From an uncultured Saprospiraceae bacterium (GTDB lineage Bacteria; Bacteroidota; Bacteroidia; Chitinophagales; Saprospiraceae), in NCBI GenBank assembly GCA_938045585.1, contig CALIAU010000029.1:1-64000 (forward strand): 64,000 nt of DNA, read 5' to 3'. The notes below the pieces were generated by a model that was given only the letters and a program-made list of their open reading frames with translations, was not told the DNA's origin and did not search any database. Below, in pieces: positions 44,715 to 53,869 of this stretch. Each line of letters opens with the position of its first letter. Position 1 is the first letter of the stretch. Made by a program: the position numbers and the translations under genes.

Positions 44715-47111
44715 TTAAAACTCAAAACTATAGGTAACATAAGGTATCATAGGAAACAAACTGACACGTCTTAGTCTGTATCTCTCTTCCTCCCCGTCAT
44801 AGTAGGTATCTTGATAGAGGAAAAATGGGTTTTTACGCGCATAGGTATTATACGCGCCAATACTCCAGGTTCTACTATAATTCTTTTTCTTTTTTATAAA
44901 GTTTATACCAATATCCAATCGATGATACGAGCCCATGCGAAAGTTGTTTTTCTCCGCATAAAAATTTTCAAGGAAGGTATCGAAATTAGTAAAGGGTCCG
45001 GAAAGATTTGTCTCTTGACCAAAGTGTCCCACCACCTGCGAATTCGCAAGCGTAACTGCATTCCCTGTCCCGAACACCCAGGCTGCACTGAGATGTATCC
45101 CATCCTTCCACTTATACTGACCCACTAGACTCAGATCATGCCTTCTATCATATCGATACGGAAATCGCTCCCCAAAATTTAAATCATCAAACTGACGGTA
45201 GGTCCAACTCAGGGTATAGCCTAGCCATCCACTAAAGCGTCCTTGTTTTTTTTGTAAGAAAATCTCTGCACCGTAGGAGTCGCCATCCCCCTGCGTAATC
45301 CTATCCTGCCAGTTAGTAAACTCAAAAAGTCCAGAGCCATCTTTATAACTGATTAGATTTTCCATTTTCTTATAATAGCCCTCCACTGAAAACTCATATT
45401 TACTCCCAAAGTTCTTTGCCAAGCCTAATGCAAGCTGATACGAATTTTGAGGAGCGACACGTTCTGTTGTTGGTAACCAAAGATCCGTAGGCAAGCCTAT
45501 CCCTTCTAGAGATAACAGATGGATATACTGACGCATAGTCGCAAAGGAAGCTTTGACAGACAACTCATCATTGATTAAATATCTCGAACTGATTCTAGGT
45601 TGCAGGGAAGCATATGTTTTACCCTCTACTTGAAATCCAGATGCATGCAGACCTATATTTGTTTTTAACTTATCACTTATCTTCCAATCATCTTCAATAT
45701 ACAAGGCATGTTCAGCCGCGCGAATATCCGCCTGACCTACGGTTAGATTAAATTCATAATTCGTAGCGGTATCTAAATCTTTTAAACCAAAGGTACCTGG
45801 CTTAAACTCATGAAAGATGGTACTCGCCCCAAACCGTATAAAGTGCTTTGGAGAGGGTAAATAGTCAAAGTCAATCTTGAGTGAGACATCATTAATTCCT
45901 GAAACATAGTCTAAGGAAATTTCTGTATACGCCTCTGTTTCCACATCTTCTTCTCCAAACGAAGCAAAGGTGTCTAACTCATACCTACTGAAGGTTGCTG
46001 TAGTATTACTAAACAACTTAGGATTCCACACATGGTTCCATCGCAAGGCACTCGTCAAATTCCCCCAACCTAAATTATTTTCTGTGTACTCATTTGTAAA
46101 TACTTCATCTCTTTCTCTGGCATTAAAATAAAATCGATCATCACCCAAATATGCGCTTAGATACAATCTATCACTCGGCGAAAAAACATGATTAATCTTA
46201 GCATTTAGATCGTAGAAATAATATCCTGTATTCCCCTCTGTGCCTTCCTCTTCAAAGCCTTTTTTGATAAAGGGGCGGGCTAAAATATCAATGTAGGTGC
46301 GCCTACCTGAGATGATAAAAGAGGTTTTCTCTGACTTAATAGGACCCTCTAGGGTAAGTTTTGATGACACCAGCCCTATAGAACCACTTCCATGAAAGCC
46401 CTTATCACTCCCTTCTTTCATATTTATTTCTAGCACGGAGGATAATCTACCTCCATAGCGTGCTGGAAAACCACCCTTAATAAGCTTTACATCTTTAATC
46501 GCATCTGCATTAAATACAGAAAAGAAACCAAATAAATGGGAAGCATTATACACTGGCGTGCCATCCAGCAAAATTAGATTCTGATCAGGACTACCACCCC
46601 GCACATACAAGCCACTCTGCCCTTCTCCGCCTGACTGCACACCCGGCAATAATTGCAGAGCCTTGAGTACATCTACCTCACCTAAGAGTGCTGGTACATT
46701 TTTTATTTGCGCAATAGGAATCTCCGCCACACTCATCTGCGTCTCTTCTGCGATGCGCTTGCTCTCTTCCGCAGTGATTGTTATCGTTTCAAGTGCTACT
46801 GAAGAACCCAATGCAACATTGATGATAGTATCCTTAGTTAGATCTAGTAAAATTGTATTATCACTAAAACCGATGTAACTATAATTGAGCTTTACCTCCC
46901 CTGGTTCAAGGGTTATACTATAGAAACCAAAATTATTACTTATGGTACCTGACAGGGTGTTTTCGTCAAACACATTTGCTGCAATTAATTTTTCACCCGT
47001 TTCGCCATCTTCTATATAACCACTTATCGTATACGATTGCGCATCTATATCTAAGGCAAGGAAACAACACAGCAAAAGGCTGCAGAGAGCAGAGTAGTTG
47101 AATTCTGTCAT
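44715..47111 (-). CDS. TonB-dependent receptor with carboxypeptidase-like N-domain
   Basis: 798 residues. A signal peptide (ending DIDAQS) is followed by a CarboxypepD_reg-like beta-sandwich (YTISGYIEDGETGEKLIAAN, residues 25-100), then a plug domain (PALLGEVDVLKALQLLPGVQ, GLYVRGGSPDQNLILLDGTPVYN) and a 22-strand barrel ending in VTYSFEF. It takes up a ligand across the outer membrane with TonB energy. With DUF4249 it forms a two-gene uptake unit. It is not a SusC in the strict sense because the SusC/SusD pair is absent. Ligand unknown. Confidence 0.92.
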   Translation of the reverse strand: MTEFNYSALCSLLLCCFLALDIDAQSYTISGYIEDGETGEKLIAANVFDENTLSGTISNNFGFYSITLEPGEVKLNYSYIGFSDNTILLDLTKDTIINVALGSSVALETITITAEESKRIAEETQMSVAEIPIAQIKNVPALLGEVDVLKALQLLPGVQSGGEGQSGLYVRGGSPDQNLILLDGTPVYNASHLFGFFSVFNADAIKDVKLIKGGFPARYGGRLSSVLEINMKEGSDKGFHGSGSIGLVSSKLTLEGPIKSEKTSFIISGRRTYIDILARPFIKKGFEEEGTEGNTGYYFYDLNAKINHVFSPSDRLYLSAYLGDDRFYFNARERDEVFTNEYTENNLGWGNLTSALRWNHVWNPKLFSNTTATFSRYELDTFASFGEEDVETEAYTEISLDYVSGINDVSLKIDFDYLPSPKHFIRFGASTIFHEFKPGTFGLKDLDTATNYEFNLTVGQADIRAAEHALYIEDDWKISDKLKTNIGLHASGFQVEGKTYASLQPRISSRYLINDELSVKASFATMRQYIHLLSLEGIGLPTDLWLPTTERVAPQNSYQLALGLAKNFGSKYEFSVEGYYKKMENLISYKDGSGLFEFTNWQDRITQGDGDSYGAEIFLQKKQGRFSGWLGYTLSWTYRQFDDLNFGERFPYRYDRRHDLSLVGQYKWKDGIHLSAAWVFGTGNAVTLANSQVVGHFGQETNLSGPFTNFDTFLENFYAEKNNFRMGSYHRLDIGINFIKKKKNYSRTWSIGAYNTYARKNPFFLYQDTYYDGEEERYRLRRVSLFPMIPYVTYSFEF

Positions 47112-47236
47112 TGATCGTTTTTAATGTTCCTGTATACTCTAATATATCCTAGGACATCACAGCTTGTTGCATTGTTAACAAAAATTAATACTATCGTAGT
47201 ATAATTTTTAGAAATAATTATGATTTAGAGATAGGT

Positions 47237-48424
47237 TTAGATTTTCCTTCTCTTCTTTTCCGCCTGTATTAACTTTAATTCTCTACTCGCTTCTCCTGTG
47301 ACAGATGTGTTTTCTTGGGCCCTGCGTATGAGATAAGGAATGACTTCTTTAATAGGACCATAGGGAACATACTTGGCAACATTAAAACCCTGTGCGGCGA
47401 TGTTGAAGGTTATATTATCACTCATACCGTATAACTGGCAAAAGTTTAAATGTGGATGATCTTTTTGGATCCCCTGCTCATCTATGAGAGTTGCTTGTAA
47501 CAAATTACTTTCAATATTATGAGATGCACAACACGAACCTATGGTCTCGTAATGTTCAACACAGTATCGGATGGCTGTATTATAATCCGCATCCACAGCA
47601 GACTTATTTTTATGAATAGGAGAAAGTCGTCCCTCCGCGTCTGCTCTATTCCTTTCTTTTTCCATATAGGCACCACGCACATTTTTTGCACCTAATATAT
47701 AGCCCTTTGATAAGGCCTCTTCGTGATCTAATTTTAGCTGAGCAAGCTTATCGTGTCTATACATCTGATAGGTGTTGTACACGATGCACTTTTCCTTGTT
47801 GTACTTTTCCATCATAAGCACTACCAGATCATCTATCGCAATCTGCACCCAACTTTCCTCAGCATCTATAAACACACCTACACCCAGGGAATATGCCATA
47901 TTACATATATCATCCAGTCTGTCTATCAGTTTCACCTGCTCTTCTAGTTCTTCCTTGGATAGTTCTTCTTTTGCTGATATTTTTTCTAGAAGTGCATTGT
48001 CTGTCAGTGCCGAAATTTTGACAGAAACAACAGGTACAGAATTATTCGACGCTGCCATTTCTATCGCCCGCACTATTTCAGTTTTTACCTTATTGAGTTC
48101 CTCTTCCGTAGACTTTGCCTCCGCCCCGTAGTCTAATATGGTGAGTGCATTATGTGCATATAATTTATCGATTGCATCCTGGCAATCCATAAGATGCGTG
48201 CCACCACAAAATTGAGGGAAGATCGTATTCTTGACGATACGTTTTACGAAGGGTAAGCGCAATTGCATAGCAAGCAAGAGCATAGACGAACCTATCTTGA
48301 CTAACCAGGACATATTCATAGTTCTGAACAGAAGCGCCATACGCTTGAGCTCCTTATCGGACTTATTTGAAAAAGCAATTTCGGTATTTGAAAAATCGAT
48401 TTTGCTCGCTATAGGTTCAGACAT
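47237..48424 (-). CDS. Proline dehydrogenase
   Basis: A 395-residue FAD enzyme with the TIM-barrel PRODH fold that oxidises proline to pyrroline-5-carboxylate at the membrane. Motifs: GVGVFIDAEESW (residues around 178), YQMYRHDKLAQL, GAKNVRGAYMEKERNRA (with the conserved GAY/E for proline), CCASHNIESN, and FCQLYGMSDNITF, then YVPYGPIKEVIPYLIRRAQEN, the strongest signature. No fused P5C dehydrogenase, and none adjacent. It lies 10 bp after aroE. Confidence 0.94.
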   Translation of the reverse strand: MSEPIASKIDFSNTEIAFSNKSDKELKRMALLFRTMNMSWLVKIGSSMLLLAMQLRLPFVKRIVKNTIFPQFCGGTHLMDCQDAIDKLYAHNALTILDYGAEAKSTEEELNKVKTEIVRAIEMAASNNSVPVVSVKISALTDNALLEKISAKEELSKEELEEQVKLIDRLDDICNMAYSLGVGVFIDAEESWVQIAIDDLVVLMMEKYNKEKCIVYNTYQMYRHDKLAQLKLDHEEALSKGYILGAKNVRGAYMEKERNRADAEGRLSPIHKNKSAVDADYNTAIRYCVEHYETIGSCCASHNIESNLLQATLIDEQGIQKDHPHLNFCQLYGMSDNITFNIAAQGFNVAKYVPYGPIKEVIPYLIRRAQENTSVTGEASRELKLIQAEKKRRKI

Positions 48425-48434
48425 AGGTGGTTCA

Positions 48435-49166
48435 TCATTTAGTCTCCCAGATCTCCCAGGACTTTTCTGCTTGCAGCTGCAACATTTCTAATCCATTTTT
48501 AATGCGCGCTCCGTTCTGCTCTCCAGTCTTCAAAAATAAAGTTTTTTCAGGATTATATATGCAATCATAGAGCAAATGCTTTTCCCCTAATGCATCATAA
48601 GGAATCCGCGGCTTTTCTTTCAGCTTAGGACTCATCCCCAGAGGTGTCGTATTAATAATCAAGGTATGGCTTTCTACCAGCTCACGTGTCAGGGTCTTAT
48701 AACTCAATGGCCCCTTCCTAGAAACAACTTGATAGCGAATTCCCAGTTTATCCAAAACAAATTTCACCGCCTTACTTGCCCCACCACTTCCTAAAATTAA
48801 TGCATCCGTATGTGTCTGCTCTTCTAAAAATGGACGCAGGGACATTTCAAAGCCATAGACATCCGTGTTATAGCCCACTAATCGTCCCTCCTTAAAATGG
48901 ATTGTATTCACCGCCTGAATAGCCTCTGCATCTCCAGTCAGTTCATCTAAGAATGGTATCACCAATTCTTTATACGGAATAGTAACATTCAAGCCTACTA
49001 AATTTTCCTTAGGCAAATTCTTAAATCCCTGTATAGATGCTATAGGAAAGGCTAGATATTTGCAATGCGCAATACCCTCCTGCTTAAATTTACTCGCAAA
49101 ATATCCCGTGGAAAAACTATGGCTTATGGGATAGCCTATCAGTCCATATATACGATCATTTGACAT
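48435..49166 (-). CDS. aroE: Shikimate dehydrogenase
   Basis: A 243-residue enzyme reducing 3-dehydroshikimate with NADPH in aromatic amino acid synthesis. Opening YGLIGYPISHSFS binds shikimate; NVTIPYKELVI holds the catalytic Lys; LILGSGGASKAVKFVLDKLG is the NADP loop; NTTPLGMSP is the usual fourth motif. Slightly shorter than most AroE (about 270), which is normal in Bacteroidota. It precedes the proline dehydrogenase gene with a 10-bp gap. Confidence 0.93.
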   Translation of the reverse strand: MSNDRIYGLIGYPISHSFSTGYFASKFKQEGIAHCKYLAFPIASIQGFKNLPKENLVGLNVTIPYKELVIPFLDELTGDAEAIQAVNTIHFKEGRLVGYNTDVYGFEMSLRPFLEEQTHTDALILGSGGASKAVKFVLDKLGIRYQVVSRKGPLSYKTLTRELVESHTLIINTTPLGMSPKLKEKPRIPYDALGEKHLLYDCIYNPEKTLFLKTGEQNGARIKNGLEMLQLQAEKSWEIWETK

Positions 49167-49229
49167 AGAACAAATGTACTTAAAGCACTCAGAATAGAAT
49201 GCTAATTAAGATGATTTATTTGGGCGTAT

Positions 49230-49342
49230 CCCTCTGCTGTGCAGAGGGACCGGGTCATCCAGGGGTTCCGCCTGCCTTCCAAGGAACGCAGGCAGGTCCC
49301 TACGGGACACCTTAAGCTGCCTGCTATAGAGCAGGCAGCTTA
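49230..49342. repeat. Cluster of four GC-rich hairpins
   Basis: In the 49167-49416 gap: CCCTCTGC-TGT-GCAGAGGG (49230-49248); a 26-bp palindromic unit (49271-49296); GTCCC-TAC-GGGAC (49296-49308); and a 13-bp perfect stem TAAGCTGCCTGCT / AGCAGGCAGCTTA (49313-49342). The 26-bp unit is the exact reverse complement of the one at 52114-52139. They are mobile-repeat-like rather than a single terminator. No gene is seen here. Confidence 0.78.
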
Positions 49343-49416
49343 GGTCCCTTACTACCCCTTACGCGGGCAGATAAACTTAACAAATAACACTATTCAAGAG
49401 AATTGCTCCTTAGTCA

Positions 49417-51960
49417 TTAAAAAAAATTTGCCTTGACAAAACTATTCACAAAAACCAATTGGCCAGCCTCGTTAAAACCCTGTATTCCATACCACCCTGA
49501 CTGTAAATCTTGCAATTGTAGTTCTGTATGTTCAAATTCTTGTGAGTAGTGTATGACAGACTGTTCTTGCCCTATCAGATTTACAATTCGTATTGTCTGG
49601 AAACCACAGTCACAATTCAGTTGCAGAGCGCTAGTTACAGGATTTGGAAACACGGCAGACTCAGCCAGTGAAATCTCTTTTGTTCCATCTGTAATATCTG
49701 CACTGGACCAGAACCCAGCCCAGGGTCGTGCTTGTTTTATTGCAAGCGTACCATCTGCTCTTTCTTTAAACTCTATATCCATAGCAAAGCGAGCCTCATC
49801 AGCAGGATCTACTTGGTATAAAGCTTTAAATTCTTCATGAATAATATGGAGATATGAAATCAAATCCAAAAGATTAAATAAGTTCAAAATGGGAGCCATA
49901 TCTGTCAAATTTGATTGTCTCACTATGGTTAGATCTTGTAAATCTCCTTCGTCTTGCGCTACAAGCATTTCCTCAGGAATAGAAAACTCTTCAGGATTTG
50001 TAACAAGGTCTTCGCCTACCTGAGTATTTATATAAAACGCATTTTCAATTTGATAAATAGGATCTAAACTTATAGCCACTCCATTGGATATTTCATCTTC
50101 AAAATTAGGATGACAGAGCACACCCATAGAAGCAAGGCGATGATTGATGCGGTAAAAATCTCTTTCCTCAAACGCGCGCAAATTCCACATACCAGCATAC
50201 ACCTGTTTAATCGATTTAGAAATATGCCCTTCGTCAGGATGCTGTGTTTTGGAAGTATATAAGCCTGCACCACTGAAACCGGGCAGGTCTTCATTGTTCG
50301 TACTAGATCTACAACGTACAGATGTCCCTTCTGGGAATAATGCATGCATTTCAGCTAAGTCTTCTAACATCCAATCCGGCATTTCCGCATCACGTATACG
50401 CTTTCTAAAATCACTTAGCCTCTCCTCTCTTAATTCTAAACTAGCTTGGAAATCTTCTTCAGCTATCATCTGTTCAGCTGCCTCATGCAAGCCATTGTAT
50501 TCCATAAATTCCTGATAGAAATAAAATGGCACTCCGTAACCATCTGGTATCACCGTTTCTTCAAAACCGAAACCACGCATTGTAGCCAGGTTTGCACACT
50601 TGGCTCCAAACCCATCTGCCATATCAAACCGAATATCATCTAAGTCCATGATATCTGTATACGACAAATCTAAAGGCGGAAATTGCTCTTCCTTGGGACG
50701 TAGGGCATCAAACCATGCATCCACCTCCATTTGCGTTGCCTCACGTATTTCAAAGCCATCTGGTTCTACCTTGAAATAAATATTCTCTCCTACTAGATTC
50801 TCTATCAAGGGTATATTTAATGGATTGCGAATAAATGCATTTGGCACCCTATCTTGAATAGCACGAAGATTTACATGCGATAAGGGTGTTTGGAAAAAAG
50901 AGCTAATAATGCCACCAACCCTAGGCAGGGTATTAGGGAGCGCATCATATAAAACAATATCGCGCGCACCTGGTGTTTCATTTAAGTCCATAACACGTAA
51001 TCTCCCATATCCTTCCGCTGAATTTAAAGCAAGGTAGCCCAGGTTCCCAAGAATCTCTTCCTCAAAGACGAAGTTTACCCGCGAACTAATAAATAACTCT
51101 TCATCTTCTTCAAATTGTTCTAAACTCATCTCAGTAATATAATAGCTAAGATTGTTTTCGAGAAAGGGCATATTTGCAGCCATGATTTCACATGTTCGTC
51201 GCACAATTTCAAATTCCTTTCCCTCCCCAATAGAATAATTAAACGTAAAAAGTCCTACCTCACCATGTAGGTTAAGCAGGTTGGGATGATATATAATTTC
51301 ACCCTTCACAACATCACCAAAGTTGTCAATATCATGATCACTCATAAACAAAGAGTGCACTGCATACTGCTTACTATTAATGAAATAAAACTTAGGACTC
51401 TCTGTGGTAAAATCGTCGATTACAAACTTCACAAATAATTTTCCATTCAGAAAATCTGCCCAAGGAATGCCTGCACCTAATACGGAAAGCTCTTCAAACC
51501 CTTCGAGTGAACTTATAGCTACCGAACCATTATCTTCTAAGATGGGAGCAGCAGCATTTAGGGGACCCAGCACAGGCATTCCAAGATATTCTTCTATATC
51601 ATTTACACCATCACCATCTGTATCCACAGGATTATCAATAGGATATTCTAATACTTGGTAATGCTCCAATGGATAACTTCCTAAGGGTTCGCGTAAAATA
51701 GTTGTCCCTTCCTCTCCTAAATGTATTGAACTCACAAAATTGAAATCTTCAGATTCATTAAATCGTGTGTTCAATACATAATATTTATCTGTGGAAGAAG
51801 AGACTTCTATACTGACCCTATCATTTACATCCACAGAATAATTTAGGATAGGAACTTCTTGCGCAAGGATGTACGAATAATTTAATAAAAAAATACTGTA
51901 GACGATCAAATTTTGTTTTGCCGGACCACGGAATCCACTTGTCCATAATTGTATATCCAT
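49417..51960 (-). CDS. Secreted PEP-synthase/PPDK-like protein, T9SS cargo
   Basis: 847 residues: an N-terminal signal (YSIFLLNYSYILAQ), a calcium-like TDGDGVNDIEE motif at 114-124, then a PEP-utilising phosphohistidine-like domain (GIISSFFQTPLSHVNLRA, candidate His362) and, after it, an ATP-grasp PPDK nucleotide domain (449-747) with DGFGAKCANLATMRGF, SVRCRSSTNNEDLPGFSGAG and MDIEF...KQARPW. A type A sorting domain closes it (AVFPNPVTSALQLN). The order His domain then ATP-grasp is reversed relative to PPDK or PEP synthase. An ATP-dependent enzyme outside the cell is unexpected. Confidence 0.83.
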   Translation of the reverse strand: MDIQLWTSGFRGPAKQNLIVYSIFLLNYSYILAQEVPILNYSVDVNDRVSIEVSSSTDKYYVLNTRFNESEDFNFVSSIHLGEEGTTILREPLGSYPLEHYQVLEYPIDNPVDTDGDGVNDIEEYLGMPVLGPLNAAAPILEDNGSVAISSLEGFEELSVLGAGIPWADFLNGKLFVKFVIDDFTTESPKFYFINSKQYAVHSLFMSDHDIDNFGDVVKGEIIYHPNLLNLHGEVGLFTFNYSIGEGKEFEIVRRTCEIMAANMPFLENNLSYYITEMSLEQFEEDEELFISSRVNFVFEEEILGNLGYLALNSAEGYGRLRVMDLNETPGARDIVLYDALPNTLPRVGGIISSFFQTPLSHVNLRAIQDRVPNAFIRNPLNIPLIENLVGENIYFKVEPDGFEIREATQMEVDAWFDALRPKEEQFPPLDLSYTDIMDLDDIRFDMADGFGAKCANLATMRGFGFEETVIPDGYGVPFYFYQEFMEYNGLHEAAEQMIAEEDFQASLELREERLSDFRKRIRDAEMPDWMLEDLAEMHALFPEGTSVRCRSSTNNEDLPGFSGAGLYTSKTQHPDEGHISKSIKQVYAGMWNLRAFEERDFYRINHRLASMGVLCHPNFEDEISNGVAISLDPIYQIENAFYINTQVGEDLVTNPEEFSIPEEMLVAQDEGDLQDLTIVRQSNLTDMAPILNLFNLLDLISYLHIIHEEFKALYQVDPADEARFAMDIEFKERADGTLAIKQARPWAGFWSSADITDGTKEISLAESAVFPNPVTSALQLNCDCGFQTIRIVNLIGQEQSVIHYSQEFEHTELQLQDLQSGWYGIQGFNEAGQLVFVNSFVKANFF

Positions 51961-52103
51961 ACGCTTTGTTTTATAAGCCCCTTAAAGGAATGCAGCTTTA
52001 AGTGCGCTTAAGTTGGTTATTAGTAAAACGGACTGTACTCTTAAGATGATTGTAATTGCTAGTACCCTTACAATATGACTTGTGTCAAGGACGACAATAG
52101 TAA

Positions 52104-52441
52104 GGTTTCATGGCCTGCCTGCGTTCCTTGGAAGGCAGGTTTTCGCCCTGCGGGCTGGTTTCTGCCCTGCGGGCTGGTATCACGGTTTCCGCCTTGCAGG
52201 CTGGTGTCATGGTTTCCGCCCTGCGGGCTGGTGTCATGGTTTTTGCCCTGCGGGCTGGTATTATGAATTTCTGGTGTCAGGATTTATTGTCCATCTGAAT
52301 TGTTCTTGCGTATTGTCCCTTCATCCCCACGCGCACCAGGGTGCGCTATCCCTTCATCCCTCCATCTACTTCTAATTAAATAACTTACAAACCGTGAAAC
52401 CTGGAAACCGCGAAACCTGGAAACCGCGAAACCGCGAAACC
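52104..52441. repeat. Intergenic element with opposed GGTTTC arrays
   Basis: Left part, 52104-52275: GGTTTC units alternating with copies of a GCCCTGCGGGCTGGT hairpin, starting with the 26-bp palindromic unit at 52114-52139. Right part, 52391-52441: a tight array of 8-bp units (the complement of GGTTTCGC and GGTTTCCA). The arrays face each other across about 115 bp. The right array ends directly at the 3' end of the sugar transferase gene. Small plus-strand frames here are repeat artefacts. 51961-52103 shows nothing. Confidence 0.8.
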
Positions 52442-53866
52442 TCACTTTCCTTTCCCTTGCAGCAAGACAAGAACTGTATAGGTAAGAATCTTTATATCTA
52501 AGGCAAAGGACATATTCTCGATATAGATCATATCATACTTGAGACGTTGTAACATCTGTTCCACATTAGATGCATAACCAAATTTTACCTGGCCCCATGA
52601 AGTAATTCCTGGGCGCACCTTGAGCAGGTGTCTGTAGTGAGGAGCTGATTCCATTATTTTATCAATATAAAATTGGCGTTCTGGCCTAGGACCTACTAAG
52701 GACATATCGCCGCGCAAGACATTTATAAATTGGGGCAGTTCGTCTATACGCCACTTACGCATTACTTTACCGTAGGGAGTAATACGTGCGTCATCGTCAC
52801 TAGACAATTGAGGGCCTGCCTCTTCCGCATCTGTGTACATAGATCGAAACTTCAAAATCTGGAAAGGCTTGGAATTTTTTCCTATGCGTTCCTGACTAAA
52901 AAAAACAGGTCCAGTCGAACTTGTTTTTATCCGAATCCATGCATAAAGAAGAATAGGTGCAAAAATAATGGGAATAAGTAGGGCTACAAAAATGTCTAAG
53001 CCACGTTTCGCTAGACGCTCCCATTTAGGCATCAAACTGTTATCTATTTCTAAGAGAATAGCACCATACACATGATTCATTTTTACACTACCTAGCATGA
53101 TATCGTACATATCAGGAATAATCTTTATTAAGACCTTGTCATCAAAATCAAAGAGTGTATCTAAAATAGATTTGACCTTTCCATGATCTGAGGTTTCAAT
53201 GGCAATGATGACCTCTTCCACATTTTGTTCCTGAATAATTGTGCTCAGGTCGGAAAGAGAGCCCAATAAAGGCAAACTTTCTTTTAATTTATTTTTTGAA
53301 CTTCCGTTGGAATCTATAAAGCCTATAAACTTATGCCCTAAGCTATATTCTCTGTTGGTAATTTCTTCGTGCAGTTCTACCGCGTTTTCATCTCCTCCAA
53401 TTAAAAGGGTATTATAAAATACCTTACCCTTTTTCAATCTATTCTTTGCGATGGTCAAATAGATAACGCGCGCTATACTTGTTATAAAAAAATGTAGGCC
53501 AAATAAGCGTAAAAAAGGGTACACATATTCTGTATAGTAAAACACCTGATCATCTAACATGACAGTGAAAAACAATATTATTACACCAATAAGTGTTATT
53601 ACGAAGGTCCGTTGGATTGTATTCAGCCTAGAATATCTGTAGATGTCTTTATACTTACCAAAGACCTCATACAGAATAACCCAACCAATAGGAATAATCA
53701 AAAGTCCTTGCATAAGTTTAGGATCTTCGATGATCTGAGAAACGGCAAGTCCAGGATCTTCTAGTTTCTTTCGGTACACAAAAAACAAAAACCAAGCAAG
53801 CATCGCAGAGAGATAGTCTACTATACGATAAAGCAAGATTTCTAGTTTTCTTTGTCCCTGCATCAC
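52442..53866 (-). CDS. Exopolysaccharide polyprenyl glycosylphosphotransferase (WbaP/WcaJ-like)
   Basis: 474 residues with four N-terminal membrane helices, a nucleotide-binding-like central domain (NTLLIGGDENAVELHEEI) and the C-terminal bacterial sugar transferase: WERLAKRGLDIFVALLIPII (re-entrant helix), SSTGPVFFSQERIGKNSKPF, KFRSMYTDAEE, WRIDELPQFINVLRGDMSLVGPRPE and KVRPGITSWGQV. It starts glycan assembly by moving a sugar-1-phosphate to undecaprenyl phosphate. It is the last gene of a four-gene minus-strand operon with a 3-bp gap upstream. Confidence 0.93.
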   Translation of the reverse strand: MMQGQRKLEILLYRIVDYLSAMLAWFLFFVYRKKLEDPGLAVSQIIEDPKLMQGLLIIPIGWVILYEVFGKYKDIYRYSRLNTIQRTFVITLIGVIILFFTVMLDDQVFYYTEYVYPFLRLFGLHFFITSIARVIYLTIAKNRLKKGKVFYNTLLIGGDENAVELHEEITNREYSLGHKFIGFIDSNGSSKNKLKESLPLLGSLSDLSTIIQEQNVEEVIIAIETSDHGKVKSILDTLFDFDDKVLIKIIPDMYDIMLGSVKMNHVYGAILLEIDNSLMPKWERLAKRGLDIFVALLIPIIFAPILLYAWIRIKTSSTGPVFFSQERIGKNSKPFQILKFRSMYTDAEEAGPQLSSDDDARITPYGKVMRKWRIDELPQFINVLRGDMSLVGPRPERQFYIDKIMESAPHYRHLLKVRPGITSWGQVKFGYASNVEQMLQRLKYDMIYIENMSFALDIKILTYTVLVLLQGKGK

Positions 53867-53869
53867 AGA

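Noticed and set aside
52075-52375. Plus-strand frames rich in Trp, Gly and Pro
   Set aside because: They translate the GCCCTGCGGGCTGGT repeats in three frames; there is no conserved frame.
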